A DNA stretch of 64,000 bases from the NCBI RefSeq assembly GCF_001513975.1, contig NZ_KQ947991.1, forward strand, positions 317,732 through 381,731, read 5' to 3'. The position numbers and the translations under genes were made by a program. The notes under the pieces were generated by a model, which made no database searches, had not been told where the DNA came from, and worked only from the letters and a program-made list of their open reading frames with translations. Source of the DNA: Streptomyces curacoi (lineage in GTDB: Bacteria; Actinomycetota; Actinomycetes; Streptomycetales; Streptomycetaceae). This document shows, piece after piece, positions 39,879-48,801 of the stretch (within the stretch, counting starts at the first letter, position 1; each line of letters starts with the position of its first letter).

Positions 39879-40175
39879 ATGACCACGCAGCACCTGGAAC
39901 ACGCCTCCCACACGCACGCCCACGGCCCCGACTGCGGGCACACCGCGGTGCCGCACGGCGACCACACCGACTACGCGCACGACGGCCACCTCCACCGCGA
40001 GCACGGCGGCCACTGGGACGAGTGCGAGGCGGACGGACACACCGCGCACGAGGGCCACAGCCATCAGCACGGCGCCGACTGCGGCCACGACAGCGTGCTG
40101 CACGGCGACCACGTCGACTACCTCCACGACGGCCACCGGCACGCCGCTCACAACGGCCACTGGGACGACCACTGA
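39879..40175 (+). CDS. histidine-rich, internally duplicated metal-binding protein
   Basis: 98-aa protein with 27 His, 3 Cys and many Asp. Two copies of a 35-residue unit follow each other, beginning HGPDCGHTAVPHGDHTDY and HGADCGHDSVLHGDHVDY, each ending HWDE/HWDD. No signal peptide or membrane segment is present, so it is cytosolic. Composition strongly suggests binding of Zn, Ni, Co or Cu for storage or buffering. The ATG follows GAAGGTGAGCACC. It has no metal transporter or metalloenzyme gene as neighbour; a perfect terminator follows. Confidence 0.85.
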   Translation: MTTQHLEHASHTHAHGPDCGHTAVPHGDHTDYAHDGHLHREHGGHWDECEADGHTAHEGHSHQHGADCGHDSVLHGDHVDYLHDGHRHAAHNGHWDDH

Positions 40176-40224
40176 GCCCACCGCGCGGCTCCAGCCCCCT
40201 CCACCCCTGTCCGAGAAGACACCA

Positions 40225-40262
40225 CCGACAGCTCCCCGGCGCTCCACGCGGGGAGCTGTCGG
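40225..40262 (+). terminator. 14-bp hairpin after the His-rich gene
   Basis: CCGACAGCTCCCCG (40225-40238) pairs perfectly with CGGGGAGCTGTCGG (40249-40262) across a 10-nt loop. Confidence 0.9.
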
Positions 40263-40305
40263 CCTATCGTGGCCCCGATCACGTTCGAGTCCCGCACTGG
40301 ACTAC

Positions 40306-40323
40306 ATACCGACTGGTCGGCAT
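40306..40323 (+). promoter_or_regulatory. TetR-type operator upstream of the phosphotransferase/ACAD operon
   Basis: ATACCGACTGGTCGGCAT: arms CCGAC/GTCGG around TG, 40 nt before the start at 40364. The same core (ATACCG-CYGGT) recurs at 45971-45986 and 62707-62724. Confidence 0.6.
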
Positions 40324-40363
40324 CATGAGTCGGGTACCGTTCACCAGCCCCTAGGAGCGATGT

Positions 40364-41398
40364 ATGAGCCCCGACCATCCGCCCGGACTCGACCTCGACC
40401 GGCTGCGCGGCCTGCTCGAGCGGGAACGGCCCGGCCTGGCGCACGGTCCGCTGACCGGACGGCTGATCGAGGGCGGACGGTCGAACCTCACCTACGCGGT
40501 CACCGACGGCACGTCGAAGTGGGTCGTACGCAGGCCCCCGCTCGGCCATGTCCTGGCCACCGCGCACGACATGAAGCGGGAGCACCGGGTCATCAGCGCG
40601 CTGCACCCGACGAACGTGCCGGTGCCGCGGCCGGTGCTGCTGTGCGAGGACGAGGAGGTGCTCGGGGCGCCCTTCTACGTGATGGAGTTCGTCGAGGGCA
40701 CCCCGTACCGCACCGCCGACCAGCTCGCCCCGCTCGGCCCGGAGCGCACCCGGGGCGCGGTGCTGTCCCTGGTGGACACGCTCGTCGAGCTGCACGCGGT
40801 GGATCCCGCCGAGGTGGGGCTCGCCGACTTCGGCCGGCCCGAGGGCTTCCTGGACCGGCAGCTGCGCCGCTGGGGCAAGCAGCTGGACGCCTCCCGCAAC
40901 CGCGAGCTGGCCGGCATCGACGAGCTGCACGCGACGCTCGGGCGCAGACTGCCCGCCTCCCCCGCCCCGGCCGTGGTGCACGGCGACTACCGGCTCGACA
41001 ACGTCCTGATCGGCGAGGACGACACGATCAAGGCGATCCTCGACTGGGAGATGTCGACTCTCGGCGACCCGCTGACCGACCTGGGCCTGCTGGTGATGTA
41101 CAGCATGCCGCTCGGGATGCCGAACTCCCCGGTCTCCACGACGGCCGAGGCTCCGGGGCACCCGGACCCGGCCGAACTGATCGAGCGGTACGCCGCGCGT
41201 TCGGGGCGCGACGTCTCCGCGGTCTCCTGGTACACGGCGTTCGCCTGGTTCAAGCTCGCCGTGATCCTGGAGGGCATCCACTATCGCTACACCCTGGGCC
41301 AGACGGTCGGCCGCGGCTTCGACCGCATCGGCGACCTGGTCCCGGTCTTCATCGAGCACGGCCTGACCACTCTTCAAGAAGGCACCCAGGAAGGCTGA
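40364..41398 (+). CDS. APH-like phosphotransferase of acyl-CoA catabolism
   Basis: 344-aa protein kinase-like phosphotransferase. The Brenner motif VVHGDYRLDNVLI and the metal motif AILDWEMSTLGDPLTDLG identify the aminoglycoside-phosphotransferase fold. It sits 6 nt before an acyl-CoA dehydrogenase gene; in animals the same two domains are fused in ACAD10/ACAD11, where the kinase phosphorylates 4-hydroxyacyl-CoA before elimination. A similar role here, letting the cell degrade 4-hydroxy acids, is inferred. The ATG has AGGAGCGATGT upstream and an operator at 40306. Confidence 0.85.
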   Translation: MSPDHPPGLDLDRLRGLLERERPGLAHGPLTGRLIEGGRSNLTYAVTDGTSKWVVRRPPLGHVLATAHDMKREHRVISALHPTNVPVPRPVLLCEDEEVLGAPFYVMEFVEGTPYRTADQLAPLGPERTRGAVLSLVDTLVELHAVDPAEVGLADFGRPEGFLDRQLRRWGKQLDASRNRELAGIDELHATLGRRLPASPAPAVVHGDYRLDNVLIGEDDTIKAILDWEMSTLGDPLTDLGLLVMYSMPLGMPNSPVSTTAEAPGHPDPAELIERYAARSGRDVSAVSWYTAFAWFKLAVILEGIHYRYTLGQTVGRGFDRIGDLVPVFIEHGLTTLQEGTQEG

Positions 41399-41404
41399 CG
41401 GGAC

Positions 41405-42619
41405 ATGGACTTCGCGTTCGACGCACACACCGAGGAGCTGCGCGCCAAGCTGCTGGCCTTCATGGACGAGTACGTCTATCCGGCCGAGGCCGTGGCGGAG
41501 GAGCAGCGCGCACAGCTGGCCTCGCCGTGGGACACGCCGGCGGTGGTCGAGGAGCTCAAGGCCGAGGCCCGCAGGCAGGGCCTGTGGAATCTCTTCCTGC
41601 CCGACGCCGAGCACGGCGCCGGCCTCACCAACCTCCAGTACGCCCCGCTCGCCGAGATCACCGGCCGCTCCCCGCAGCTCGCGCCCACCGCGACCAACTG
41701 CGCGGCGCCCGACACCGGGAACATGGAGGTGCTGGCGCAGTTCGCCGACGAGCAGCAGAAGAAGCAGTGGCTGGAGCCGCTGCTGGCGGGTGAGATCCGG
41801 TCGGCGTTCGCGATGACCGAGCCGGACGTGGCCTCCTCGGACGCCACGAACATCACCACGCTGATCGAGCGGGACGGCGACGAGTACGTCATCACCGGCC
41901 GCAAGTGGTACATCTCCGGGGCGATGAACCCGGACTGCAAGATCTTCATCGTGATGGGCAAGACGGACCCGGACGGCGAGGACATCCGACGCCAGCAGTC
42001 CATGGTCCTCGTCCCCCGCGACACCCCGGGCGTCACGGTCAGGCGCGCGATGCGGGTCTTCGGCTACGAGGACCACTACCACGGCGGCCACGCCGAGGTG
42101 ATCTTCGACCACGCGCGCGTGCCGGTGTCCAACCTGATCGGCGAGGAGGGCGGCGGCTTCGCCATCGCCCAGGCCCGGCTCGGTCCCGGGCGGATCCACC
42201 ACTGCATGCGGCTGATCGGCATGGCCGAGCGGGCGATCGAGCTGATGTGCCGCCGGGCGGTGTCCCGCACGGCCTTCGGCAAGGCGCTGGCCCAGCAGGG
42301 CGTGGTCCACAACTGGATCGCCGACGCGCGTGTCACCGTCGAGCAGCTGCGGCTGCTGGTGCTGAAGACGGCCTGGCTGATGGACACCGTCGGCAACAAG
42401 GGTGCCCACACCGAGATCCAGGCCATCAAGATCGCCACGCCTCGCGCGGTCGTCGACATCATCGACCGGGCGATCCAGTTGCACGGTGCGGGCGGCGTCA
42501 GTCAGGACTTCCCGCTGGCCGAGCTGTACGCCGGGGCGCGGACGCTGATGATCGCCGACGGTCCGGACGAGGTGCATCAGCGGTCGCTGGCGCGGCGGGA
42601 GCTGAAGAAGTACCTGTGA
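41405..42619 (+). CDS. acyl-CoA dehydrogenase (ACAD11-like)
   Basis: 404-aa FAD enzyme oxidising or eliminating an acyl-CoA. Typical ACAD blocks are seen: AFAMTEPDVASSDATNI, the FAD-contacting GRKWYISGA, and the C-terminal QLHGAGGVSQDFPLAELYAG. The placement immediately after an APH-like kinase suggests the ACAD11 type acting on phosphorylated 4-hydroxyacyl-CoA rather than classical beta-oxidation. Part of the fatty-acid cluster with the converging TetR, ligase and SDR genes. Confidence 0.92.
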   Translation: MDFAFDAHTEELRAKLLAFMDEYVYPAEAVAEEQRAQLASPWDTPAVVEELKAEARRQGLWNLFLPDAEHGAGLTNLQYAPLAEITGRSPQLAPTATNCAAPDTGNMEVLAQFADEQQKKQWLEPLLAGEIRSAFAMTEPDVASSDATNITTLIERDGDEYVITGRKWYISGAMNPDCKIFIVMGKTDPDGEDIRRQQSMVLVPRDTPGVTVRRAMRVFGYEDHYHGGHAEVIFDHARVPVSNLIGEEGGGFAIAQARLGPGRIHHCMRLIGMAERAIELMCRRAVSRTAFGKALAQQGVVHNWIADARVTVEQLRLLVLKTAWLMDTVGNKGAHTEIQAIKIATPRAVVDIIDRAIQLHGAGGVSQDFPLAELYAGARTLMIADGPDEVHQRSLARRELKKYL

Positions 42620-42634
42620 GGCGGGGGGGGGGAG

Positions 42635-42862
42635 GGTTTCTCGCCCCCGCCGCCCCTACCCATTCCCGTCCCCTGGGGGCCTGCGGCCCCCAGACCCCCG
42701 CTTCGGCCCTGAACGGGCCTCGTCCTCAAACGCCGGACGGGCTGAAAACCAGCCCCTCCGGCGTTTGAGGAGCAGGGGTCCAGGGGGCGGAGCCCCCTGG
42801 CGGGGTCGAAGGGGCGGAGCCCCTTCAGGATGGGAAGGGTAGGGGCGGCGGGGGCGAGAACC
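42635..42862. repeat. large imperfect inverted-repeat element between convergent genes
   Basis: The left arm (42635-42670, TTTCTCGCCCCCGCCGCCCC onward) is nearly the reverse complement of the right arm (42828-42862). Inside lies a second perfect pairing, CTCAAACGCCGGA (42725-42737) with TCCGGCGTTTGAG (42757-42769), and GC-rich stems such as CAGGGGGCGGAGCCCCCTG. The element fills the whole gap between the ACAD and TetR stops. Confidence 0.8.
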
Positions 42863-42873
42863 ACCCCGCGCCC

Positions 42874-43467
42874 TCACGGTCGCAACGCCCGCAGCAGCAG
42901 GTCCGCCAGGTGGTCGGCGACCTCCTGGGGGCCCATCGGGCCGTCCGGGCGGTACCAGGTCGACAAGTGGTGGACCGACCCGAAGTGGTAGTCGACCACC
43001 AGGTCGGCCGGGGTCGCCCTGGAGAAGACGCCCGCCTCCTGGCCCTCCTCGATGAGCGCACGGAAGCGTTCGTGGTAGCGGCGCCGCTCGGCGCGCACCT
43101 GCTTGTTCTTCTCCGGGCTGAGGTGGTGCATGGACCGCCAGAAGATCATCGCGTCGTCGAGGTTGTCGATGGTCGTCACCACGACGTCCGCCGCCGCGTC
43201 CCGGAGGCGCTTCTCGACCGGCTCGTCGGCCTGCGCGAAGGCGTCCAGGCGCTCCTGCTGGAGGCGCAGCACGCGGGCGTACACCTCGTGCAGGAGGTCG
43301 TCCTTGGAGCCGAAGTAGTGGTACAGCGCCCCCTTGGTGACGCCGGCCGCCTCGACGATCTCCTGCACCGAGGTGCGGTCGTAGCCCTGCTCGGCGAAGA
43401 GCCGGGTGGCGGCGGCGAGCAGCCGCTGCGGGACGGGCGTACCGTCTCCGTCCGTCGTCCTGGCCAC
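42874..43467 (-). CDS. TetR-family regulator of the acyl-CoA cluster
   Basis: 197-aa repressor. The N-terminal HTH reads LFAEQGYDRTSVQEIVEAAG with VTKGALYHYFGSKDDL; the C-terminal domain (about 70-195) is helical and probably binds an acyl-CoA. It is encoded between the ACAD operon and the ligase/SDR operon. The matching operators at 40306-40323 and 45971-45986, in front of these two flanking operons, are its most likely targets (inferred). Confidence 0.9.
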   Translation of the reverse strand: MARTTDGDGTPVPQRLLAAATRLFAEQGYDRTSVQEIVEAAGVTKGALYHYFGSKDDLLHEVYARVLRLQQERLDAFAQADEPVEKRLRDAAADVVVTTIDNLDDAMIFWRSMHHLSPEKNKQVRAERRRYHERFRALIEEGQEAGVFSRATPADLVVDYHFGSVHHLSTWYRPDGPMGPQEVADHLADLLLRALRP

Positions 43468-43506
43468 TGTGCCGCCACCTGCCCTTCCGAGATGTCTGCT
43501 GGATGT

Positions 43507-45165
43507 CTAGCCGTCGTACCCACGGGAACGGAGTTCCCGACGGAGGATCTTCCCACTTGCCGTCTTGGGCAAGTCGGGCAGGATCTCCACCTGACGCGGA
43601 TATTTGTAGGCGGCCAGTCTCTCCCTGCAGTACGCGGCGAGTGCGTCGGGGTCGGCTTCGGCACCCGGACGGAGGCTGATGTACGCCTTCACGGTCTCCC
43701 CGCGGTAGCCGTCGGGCACCCCGACGACGGCCGCCTCGCGCACCGCCGGGTGCGTGTAGAGCACGTCCTCGACCTCGCGCGGCCACACCTTGAAGCCGGA
43801 CGCGTTGATCATGTCCTTCTTGCGGTCGACGACGTACAGCCAGCCCTGCTCGTCCATGAAGCCGATGTCGCCGGTGCGCAGCTCGCCGTCGGGGAAGGTC
43901 TCGGCGGTGGCGTCGGGCCGCCGCCAGTAGCCGGGGACGACCTGCGGGCCGCGTACGAGGATCTCGCCCTGTTCGCCGAAGGGGACCTCCCGGCCCTGGT
44001 CGTCGACGATCCGTACGACCGTCTCGGGACCCGGCAGGCCCACGGCGAGCGTCCCGGAGACCGGGTCGACCGGGGCCTCCAGGCCGGGCGGGACGGAGGC
44101 ACAGGGGGCGGTGCACTCGGTGAGGCCGTAGCCGTTGCGGATGTACGGCCCGAAGCCGGCCCGGAACTTCTCCACCAGGGCGGGCGGCAGCGGGGCGCCG
44201 CCGGAGGAGATCATCCGGAAGGAGGCGAAGTGGTCGCGCGTGACGGCCGGGTGAGCGGCCAGCGCCATGAAGGCGGTCGAGGGGCCGACGGTGTAGTGCG
44301 GCCCGTGCTCGGCGAAGGCGTCCAGGACGACACCCGCCTCGAAGCGGTACGCCAGCACGAGCGTGCCCGCGCTGTCGAGGCAGGCGCCGAGCTGGCAGAC
44401 CATGCCGGTGATGTGGAACAGGGGCGCCAGCGCGAAGTAGACGGGTGCCTCGGGCAGTTCCAGGCCGGTCCGCTGCCGTTCGGCGTTGTACATGATGTTG
44501 CCGTGCGTGTTGGTGGCGCCCTTCGGGGTGCCGCTCGTGCCCGACGTGTAGCTGATGAGCGCGATGTCGGACGGGCCGGGGTCGCGGTCCTGCGGTGCCT
44601 TGTGACCGGCGCGGGCCACGGCCGTCAGGTCGTCGGCGGCCTGCGGGAGTCGCTCGAAGGTCAGCACGCGCGCGTCGTTGCGTGTCTGGAAGTCCAGCTC
44701 GCAGCCGGTGAGCACGATCCGCACCGGCGACTCGGCCGCCGTCTCGCGCAGATACGACTCCCAGGCCCGGTCGGAGCAGATCAGCGCGGCCACGTCACCG
44801 TCACGGAGGACATGGCTCACCTCTCCCGACTTGTACATCGGGTTGACGGGCACGACGACCGCCCCCGCCTTCCAGGCACCCAGCAGGGCGAGCACGAAGT
44901 GCGGGGAGTTCTGCAGCAGGATCGCCACCCGGTCGCCGCGCTCCAGGCCACGGGCGGCGAGGTGCCCGGCGACGGAGTCGCTGAGCTCGTCGGCCTCGCG
45001 GTAGGTCAGGCGGCCGTCGAAGTAGGCGAGGAAGGCGCGCTCCGGGGTCTCGGCGGCGGCCCGGCGCAGGGCGTGCACGAGGGAGTCGGCGGGGGCGACG
45101 GGGGCACGCTGGGCATCGGAGAGCAGGGCCAGCCAGGGCTTGGCCGCGTACCGGGAGCCGGTCAC
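43507..45165 (-). CDS. AMP-dependent acyl-CoA synthetase
   Basis: 552-aa ligase activating a carboxylic acid to its CoA thioester via an acyl-adenylate. Motifs: SYTSGTSGTPKGA (P-loop), NGYGLTECT, ELRTGDIGFMDEQGWLYVVD-type hinge, and the catalytic Lys near the end in PKTASGKILRRELR. The GTG at 45165 is set by GGGAGGAGGCCC and overlaps the SDR stop by 4 nt. It would supply acyl-CoA for the dehydrogenase of the same cluster. Confidence 0.92.
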   Translation of the reverse strand: MTGSRYAAKPWLALLSDAQRAPVAPADSLVHALRRAAAETPERAFLAYFDGRLTYREADELSDSVAGHLAARGLERGDRVAILLQNSPHFVLALLGAWKAGAVVVPVNPMYKSGEVSHVLRDGDVAALICSDRAWESYLRETAAESPVRIVLTGCELDFQTRNDARVLTFERLPQAADDLTAVARAGHKAPQDRDPGPSDIALISYTSGTSGTPKGATNTHGNIMYNAERQRTGLELPEAPVYFALAPLFHITGMVCQLGACLDSAGTLVLAYRFEAGVVLDAFAEHGPHYTVGPSTAFMALAAHPAVTRDHFASFRMISSGGAPLPPALVEKFRAGFGPYIRNGYGLTECTAPCASVPPGLEAPVDPVSGTLAVGLPGPETVVRIVDDQGREVPFGEQGEILVRGPQVVPGYWRRPDATAETFPDGELRTGDIGFMDEQGWLYVVDRKKDMINASGFKVWPREVEDVLYTHPAVREAAVVGVPDGYRGETVKAYISLRPGAEADPDALAAYCRERLAAYKYPRQVEILPDLPKTASGKILRRELRSRGYDG

Positions 45166-45935
45166 CGGGCCTCCTCCCACTTCTGCTGGATGTGGTTCAT
45201 ACCGGCCAGCCAGCGGTCGGGCCGGGCAGCCCGCGCCTCGTAGTACCCGGCGACCTCGGGGTGCGGCAGGATCAGGAAGCGGTCTTCCGCCATGCCCTTG
45301 AACAGCGCCTCCGCCACGTCCTCCGGCGCGATGGCCGTGGGCTTCAGCACCAGGTCCCCGGCGCTGCCGGTGGCGTCCAGCATGTCGGTGCGCACGCCCT
45401 GCGGGCAGATGGCGTGGACCTTCAGACCGCGGTGACGGTACGTCAGCGACAGGTACTCGGCGAAGGCGTACGCGCCGTGCTTGGTGACGGCGTAGGGCGC
45501 GGCCCCGATCATGGTGAGCAGTCCGGCGGCGGAGACGGTGGAGACGAACCGCCCGCTGCCGCGCTCCAGCCAGTCCGGGAGCAGGGCGTGGGCCGCGCGG
45601 ACATGGGCCATGACGTTGACGTCCCAGGACAGCGCCCAGGCCTTGTCGTCGGCGAGATCGGCGAGGCCCGCCCCGCCGAAGGCGACCCCGGCGTTGGCGC
45701 AGTAGACGTCGACGGTGCCGCCGAGGGCGTCCCGGGCGTCGGCAACGATGGCGGAGGCATCGCCCGGTACGGCAGTACCACCGATCTCGTCGGCGACGGC
45801 CTTCGCTTTGTCGGCATCCAGATCATTGACGACGACCCGGGCCCCCTCCGCGGCGAACCGACGGGCCAGGGCGGCCCCGATGCCGCCTCCCGCTCCGGTG
45901 ACGACCACTCCGGCATCCTGCAGGGCTTCCACCAT
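45162..45935 (-). CDS. SDR family oxidoreductase
   Basis: 257-aa short-chain dehydrogenase: cofactor motif TGAGGGIGAAL, CANAGV block, catalytic SAAGL ... PYAVTKHGAYAF. The ATG follows AAGGAGACCG. It is the first gene of a two-gene operon with the acyl-CoA ligase and is preceded by an operator copy (45971-45986). Probably oxidises a hydroxyacyl intermediate in the same pathway; the exact substrate is not evident. Confidence 0.9.
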   Translation of the reverse strand: MVEALQDAGVVVTGAGGGIGAALARRFAAEGARVVVNDLDADKAKAVADEIGGTAVPGDASAIVADARDALGGTVDVYCANAGVAFGGAGLADLADDKAWALSWDVNVMAHVRAAHALLPDWLERGSGRFVSTVSAAGLLTMIGAAPYAVTKHGAYAFAEYLSLTYRHRGLKVHAICPQGVRTDMLDATGSAGDLVLKPTAIAPEDVAEALFKGMAEDRFLILPHPEVAGYYEARAARPDRWLAGMNHIQQKWEEAR

Positions 45936-45970
45936 CGGTCTCCTTATGCGCGGCTCCACTGCTGCGCCAG

Positions 45971-45986
45971 ACTAACCGGTCGGTAT
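45971..45986 (-). promoter_or_regulatory. second copy of the acyl-CoA cluster operator
   Basis: On the minus strand ATACCGACCGGTTAGT, 36 nt upstream of the SDR start; matches the site at 40306 in the ATACCGACYGGT core. Confidence 0.6.
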
Positions 45987-46015
45987 GTCCCAGGGAAGGG
46001 CCACTGCGACCAGCC

Positions 46016-46080
46016 GAGGGGCGCGGGGCTGTATCGATATGGGCTCCGCCGCGTGGGCGCGACCAGCCACACACGACCCG
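46016..46080. repeat. dispersed intergenic element, copy 1
   Basis: Contains AGGGGCGCGGGGCTG and, after a 30-nt insert, GCGCGACCAGCCACACACGACCC. The two blocks recur in the same order at 55346-55384. From memory such blocks are widespread in Streptomyces intergenic DNA. Confidence 0.65.
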
Positions 46081-46112
46081 CACCCTCCCCACAACCTGCG
46101 GGAGCACTTAAC

Positions 46113-47360
46113 GTGCAGACCATGCGCCTATCCAGACGAGCTCTCCTCGCAGCGACAACGGCGGCAGCAACCTTGCCTTCGGCACCCCTCGCCACCGCGG
46201 CCGAGCGCCACAGACAACTCCGTACCGGCTTCGAGAACCTCGCGGCAACGGGCTACGCGCGACTCAGCGGCCAGCGCGTCGGCATAGTCACCAACCCCAC
46301 CGGCGTAACCCGGGACGTCCGCCACGTCGTGGACGTCATGCACGCCGACAAAAGGATGAACCTGGGGGCCGTCTTCGGCCCCGAACACGGCTTCCGCGGC
46401 ACCGCCCAGGCAGGCGGCTCCGAAGGCCGCTACGACGACCCGGCGACCGGCCTGCCGGTCTACGACACCTACCTCAAGAGCGGCCGCCCCCTCGCCGACA
46501 TCTTCACCGCGTCCGGCGTGGACACCGTCGTCTTCGACATCCAGGACGTGGGCGCACGCTTCTACACCTACATATGGACCCTGTACGACTGCATGGAGGC
46601 AGCGCAGCTGGCGGGCAAGCGCTTCGTCGTGCTCGACCGCCCGAACCCGGTGACCGGGCGGGCGGCCCAGGGGCCGGTGCTCCACAAGGAGTTCGCCACG
46701 TTCATCGGCAGGCAGCCGATCGCGCAGGCGCACGGGATGACGGTCGCGGAGCTGGCGCGGCTGTTCAACGGGGAGTTCCTGACCGCGCCGGTGCCGCTGA
46801 CGACCGTACGGATGACGGGCTGGAAGCGGTCCGAGTTCTACGACGCCTGGGGCCTGCCCTGGGTGCCGCCGAGCCCGAACATGCCGACCCCGGACACCGC
46901 GCTGGTGTATGCGGGGACGTGTCTCTTCGAGGGCACGAACCTGTCGGAGGGGCGCGGGACGACACGGCCGTTCGAGCTGCTTGGCGCGGAGGGCATCGAC
47001 GGACGCTGGGCCGCCGCGGCCAGTGAACTCGGCCTTCCCGGCGTCCACTTCAGGGAGGCGTACTTCGCGCCCACCTTCTCGAAATTCCAGGGCAAGACCA
47101 TCGGCGGCGTACAGATCCATGTGCACGACCGGGCCGCGTACGACCCGGTCCGCACCGGGATCGCCCTGCTCGTGACGGCCAAGAAGGTCTGGAGCGGCTT
47201 CGGTTGGCGAGCGGACAACTGGATCGACAAGCTCACCGGTTCCACCCGGGTGCGCACGATGATCGACGCGGGCGCGAGCGCCGACGAGGTGGTGGCGGGC
47301 TGGCAGGAGGAGCTGGCGGCGTTCCGGCGGATGCGCAGGGAGTACCTGCTGTACAAATGA
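46113..47360 (+). CDS. DUF1343/NamZ-like exo-beta-N-acetylmuramidase, exported
   Basis: 415-aa secreted enzyme. It has a twin-arginine-like signal (LSRRALLAATTAAATLPSAP) and the NamZ-family blocks GIVTNPTGVTRD, FGPEHGFRG, DIQDVGARFYTYIWTL and SEGRGTTRPFELLGA. In Bacillus subtilis NamZ removes N-acetylmuramic acid from the non-reducing end of wall fragments, so this protein probably acts in peptidoglycan recovery outside the membrane. The GTG at 46113 is preferred because GGGAG lies 8 nt upstream; the ATG at 46122 is an alternative. Confidence 0.85.
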   Translation: MQTMRLSRRALLAATTAAATLPSAPLATAAERHRQLRTGFENLAATGYARLSGQRVGIVTNPTGVTRDVRHVVDVMHADKRMNLGAVFGPEHGFRGTAQAGGSEGRYDDPATGLPVYDTYLKSGRPLADIFTASGVDTVVFDIQDVGARFYTYIWTLYDCMEAAQLAGKRFVVLDRPNPVTGRAAQGPVLHKEFATFIGRQPIAQAHGMTVAELARLFNGEFLTAPVPLTTVRMTGWKRSEFYDAWGLPWVPPSPNMPTPDTALVYAGTCLFEGTNLSEGRGTTRPFELLGAEGIDGRWAAAASELGLPGVHFREAYFAPTFSKFQGKTIGGVQIHVHDRAAYDPVRTGIALLVTAKKVWSGFGWRADNWIDKLTGSTRVRTMIDAGASADEVVAGWQEELAAFRRMRREYLLYK

Positions 47361-47467
47361 GCGCCCCGGATGTGCCCCCCGGATGAGTGACGACGTATGG
47401 CCAATCGCGCCCGGCAGCAGGACGATGCGCCCGTATCGCACCGCTACGGGGGACGAGGGGGCCTGGG

Positions 47468-48784
47468 ATGGCGAATCCGGCAGTGAGCGTGACTCCCTAC
47501 TGGGAGCTGACCTTCGACGCGGAGGGGGATCCGGACGCCGGGAAGCGCGACCGGCTGCTGGCCGGGGTGGCGCGGCACGGCGTCCGTGATCTGATCGTCT
47601 TCGCGCACGGCTGGAACAACGACCGCTCGGGGGCGACCCGGCTCTACGACCGCTTCTTCGCACCGGTCCCGGGGCTCGCTCCGGGCGCGAGGATCGGATA
47701 CGTGGGCGTGGTCTGGCCGTCGATGCGGTTCTCGGACGAGCCGATCCCGGACTTTCCGCGGGCCGTGGCGGCCGAGCTGCCTCCTCGGCCGACGCTCGAC
47801 AAGGACACACGGCACGCGCTGCTGGAGACGTTCCCCGGGCGGGCGACCGTCATCGACCAGCTCGCGCGGCTGCTGGACCAGCAGCCGCGCGAGGAAGCGG
47901 AGTTGGAGGAGTTCGGGCGCCTGGTGCGGATGCTGGTGGACGTCGTACCGCCGGGGCCACAGGCGCTGTTCGCCGCGGACACGCTGGCCGAGGGGGTGCC
48001 GCAGAACTCACCGGCCATGTTCTCGGGGTCGACCGCGGCCGTGTGCGAGGAGTTCGCGCAGGCGCTGACGCTTCTGGAGGCACCGGACGGCGCGGCCTCG
48101 TTCTCGTTGCCGAACCCGTGGGAGGGCGCGCACGAGCTGCTGCGGCAGGCGACGTACTACGCCATGAAGCGGCGCGCGGGGACGGTCGGTGAGCGTGGGC
48201 TCGGCCGGGTGGTCGGGCAGCTGGCCGCGCGGGCGTCCGAGGTGCGGGTGCATCTCGTCGGGCACAGCTTCGGTGCGCGGCTGGTGTCGTTCGCGTTGCG
48301 CGGGCTGCCGAAGGGCGTGCGCACGGTGAAGTCGGTGACCCTGCTTCAGGGCGCCTTCTCCCACTACGCGTTCGCGTCCCGGCTGCCGCACGACGCGCGG
48401 GCGGGCGGGGTGCTGGAGGGCCAGCACAACCGTATCGACGGACCGCTGGTGTGCTGCTACTCGCGGCACGACTCGGCCCTGTCGACCATGTATCCGCTGG
48501 CCTCCCGCATGGCGGGGGACGCGCGGGGGATCGCGGCCCTGGACATCGGCCGGATGCTGGGGGCGAAGTGGGGTGCGATGGGGCACGACGGGGTGCAGGC
48601 CGTGCCGGGGACGAAGTCGTACGAGCTGGCCGACGCGCTGCGGGCCACGCTGCCCGGGTCGGGGTGCGTGAACGTCGACGCGGCGGCGGTCGTCAGACGT
48701 GGCGGGCCGCCGGCGGGAGCGCACAGCGACATCGTGCACCGGGAGCTGGCGCAGCTGGTGCTGACGGCGGGCCGCATCCGCTGA
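47468..48784 (+). CDS. alpha/beta-hydrolase-fold protein, unknown substrate
   Basis: 438-aa cytoplasmic protein. The N-terminal strand LIVFAHGWNNDRSGATRLYD carries an oxyanion-type HGWN block and the nucleophile elbow is VHLVGHSFGARLVSF (Ser in GHSFG); late His candidates are in GHDGV. About 100 residues between them form a helical cap. The layout resembles serine esterases/lipases acting on large or lipophilic substrates. The ATG has GAGGGG 8 nt upstream. Single gene converging with the acylase. Confidence 0.75.
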   Translation: MANPAVSVTPYWELTFDAEGDPDAGKRDRLLAGVARHGVRDLIVFAHGWNNDRSGATRLYDRFFAPVPGLAPGARIGYVGVVWPSMRFSDEPIPDFPRAVAAELPPRPTLDKDTRHALLETFPGRATVIDQLARLLDQQPREEAELEEFGRLVRMLVDVVPPGPQALFAADTLAEGVPQNSPAMFSGSTAAVCEEFAQALTLLEAPDGAASFSLPNPWEGAHELLRQATYYAMKRRAGTVGERGLGRVVGQLAARASEVRVHLVGHSFGARLVSFALRGLPKGVRTVKSVTLLQGAFSHYAFASRLPHDARAGGVLEGQHNRIDGPLVCCYSRHDSALSTMYPLASRMAGDARGIAALDIGRMLGAKWGAMGHDGVQAVPGTKSYELADALRATLPGSGCVNVDAAAVVRRGGPPAGAHSDIVHRELAQLVLTAGRIR

Positions 48785-48801
48785 ACCCGCCGCCGGGGAG
48801 C

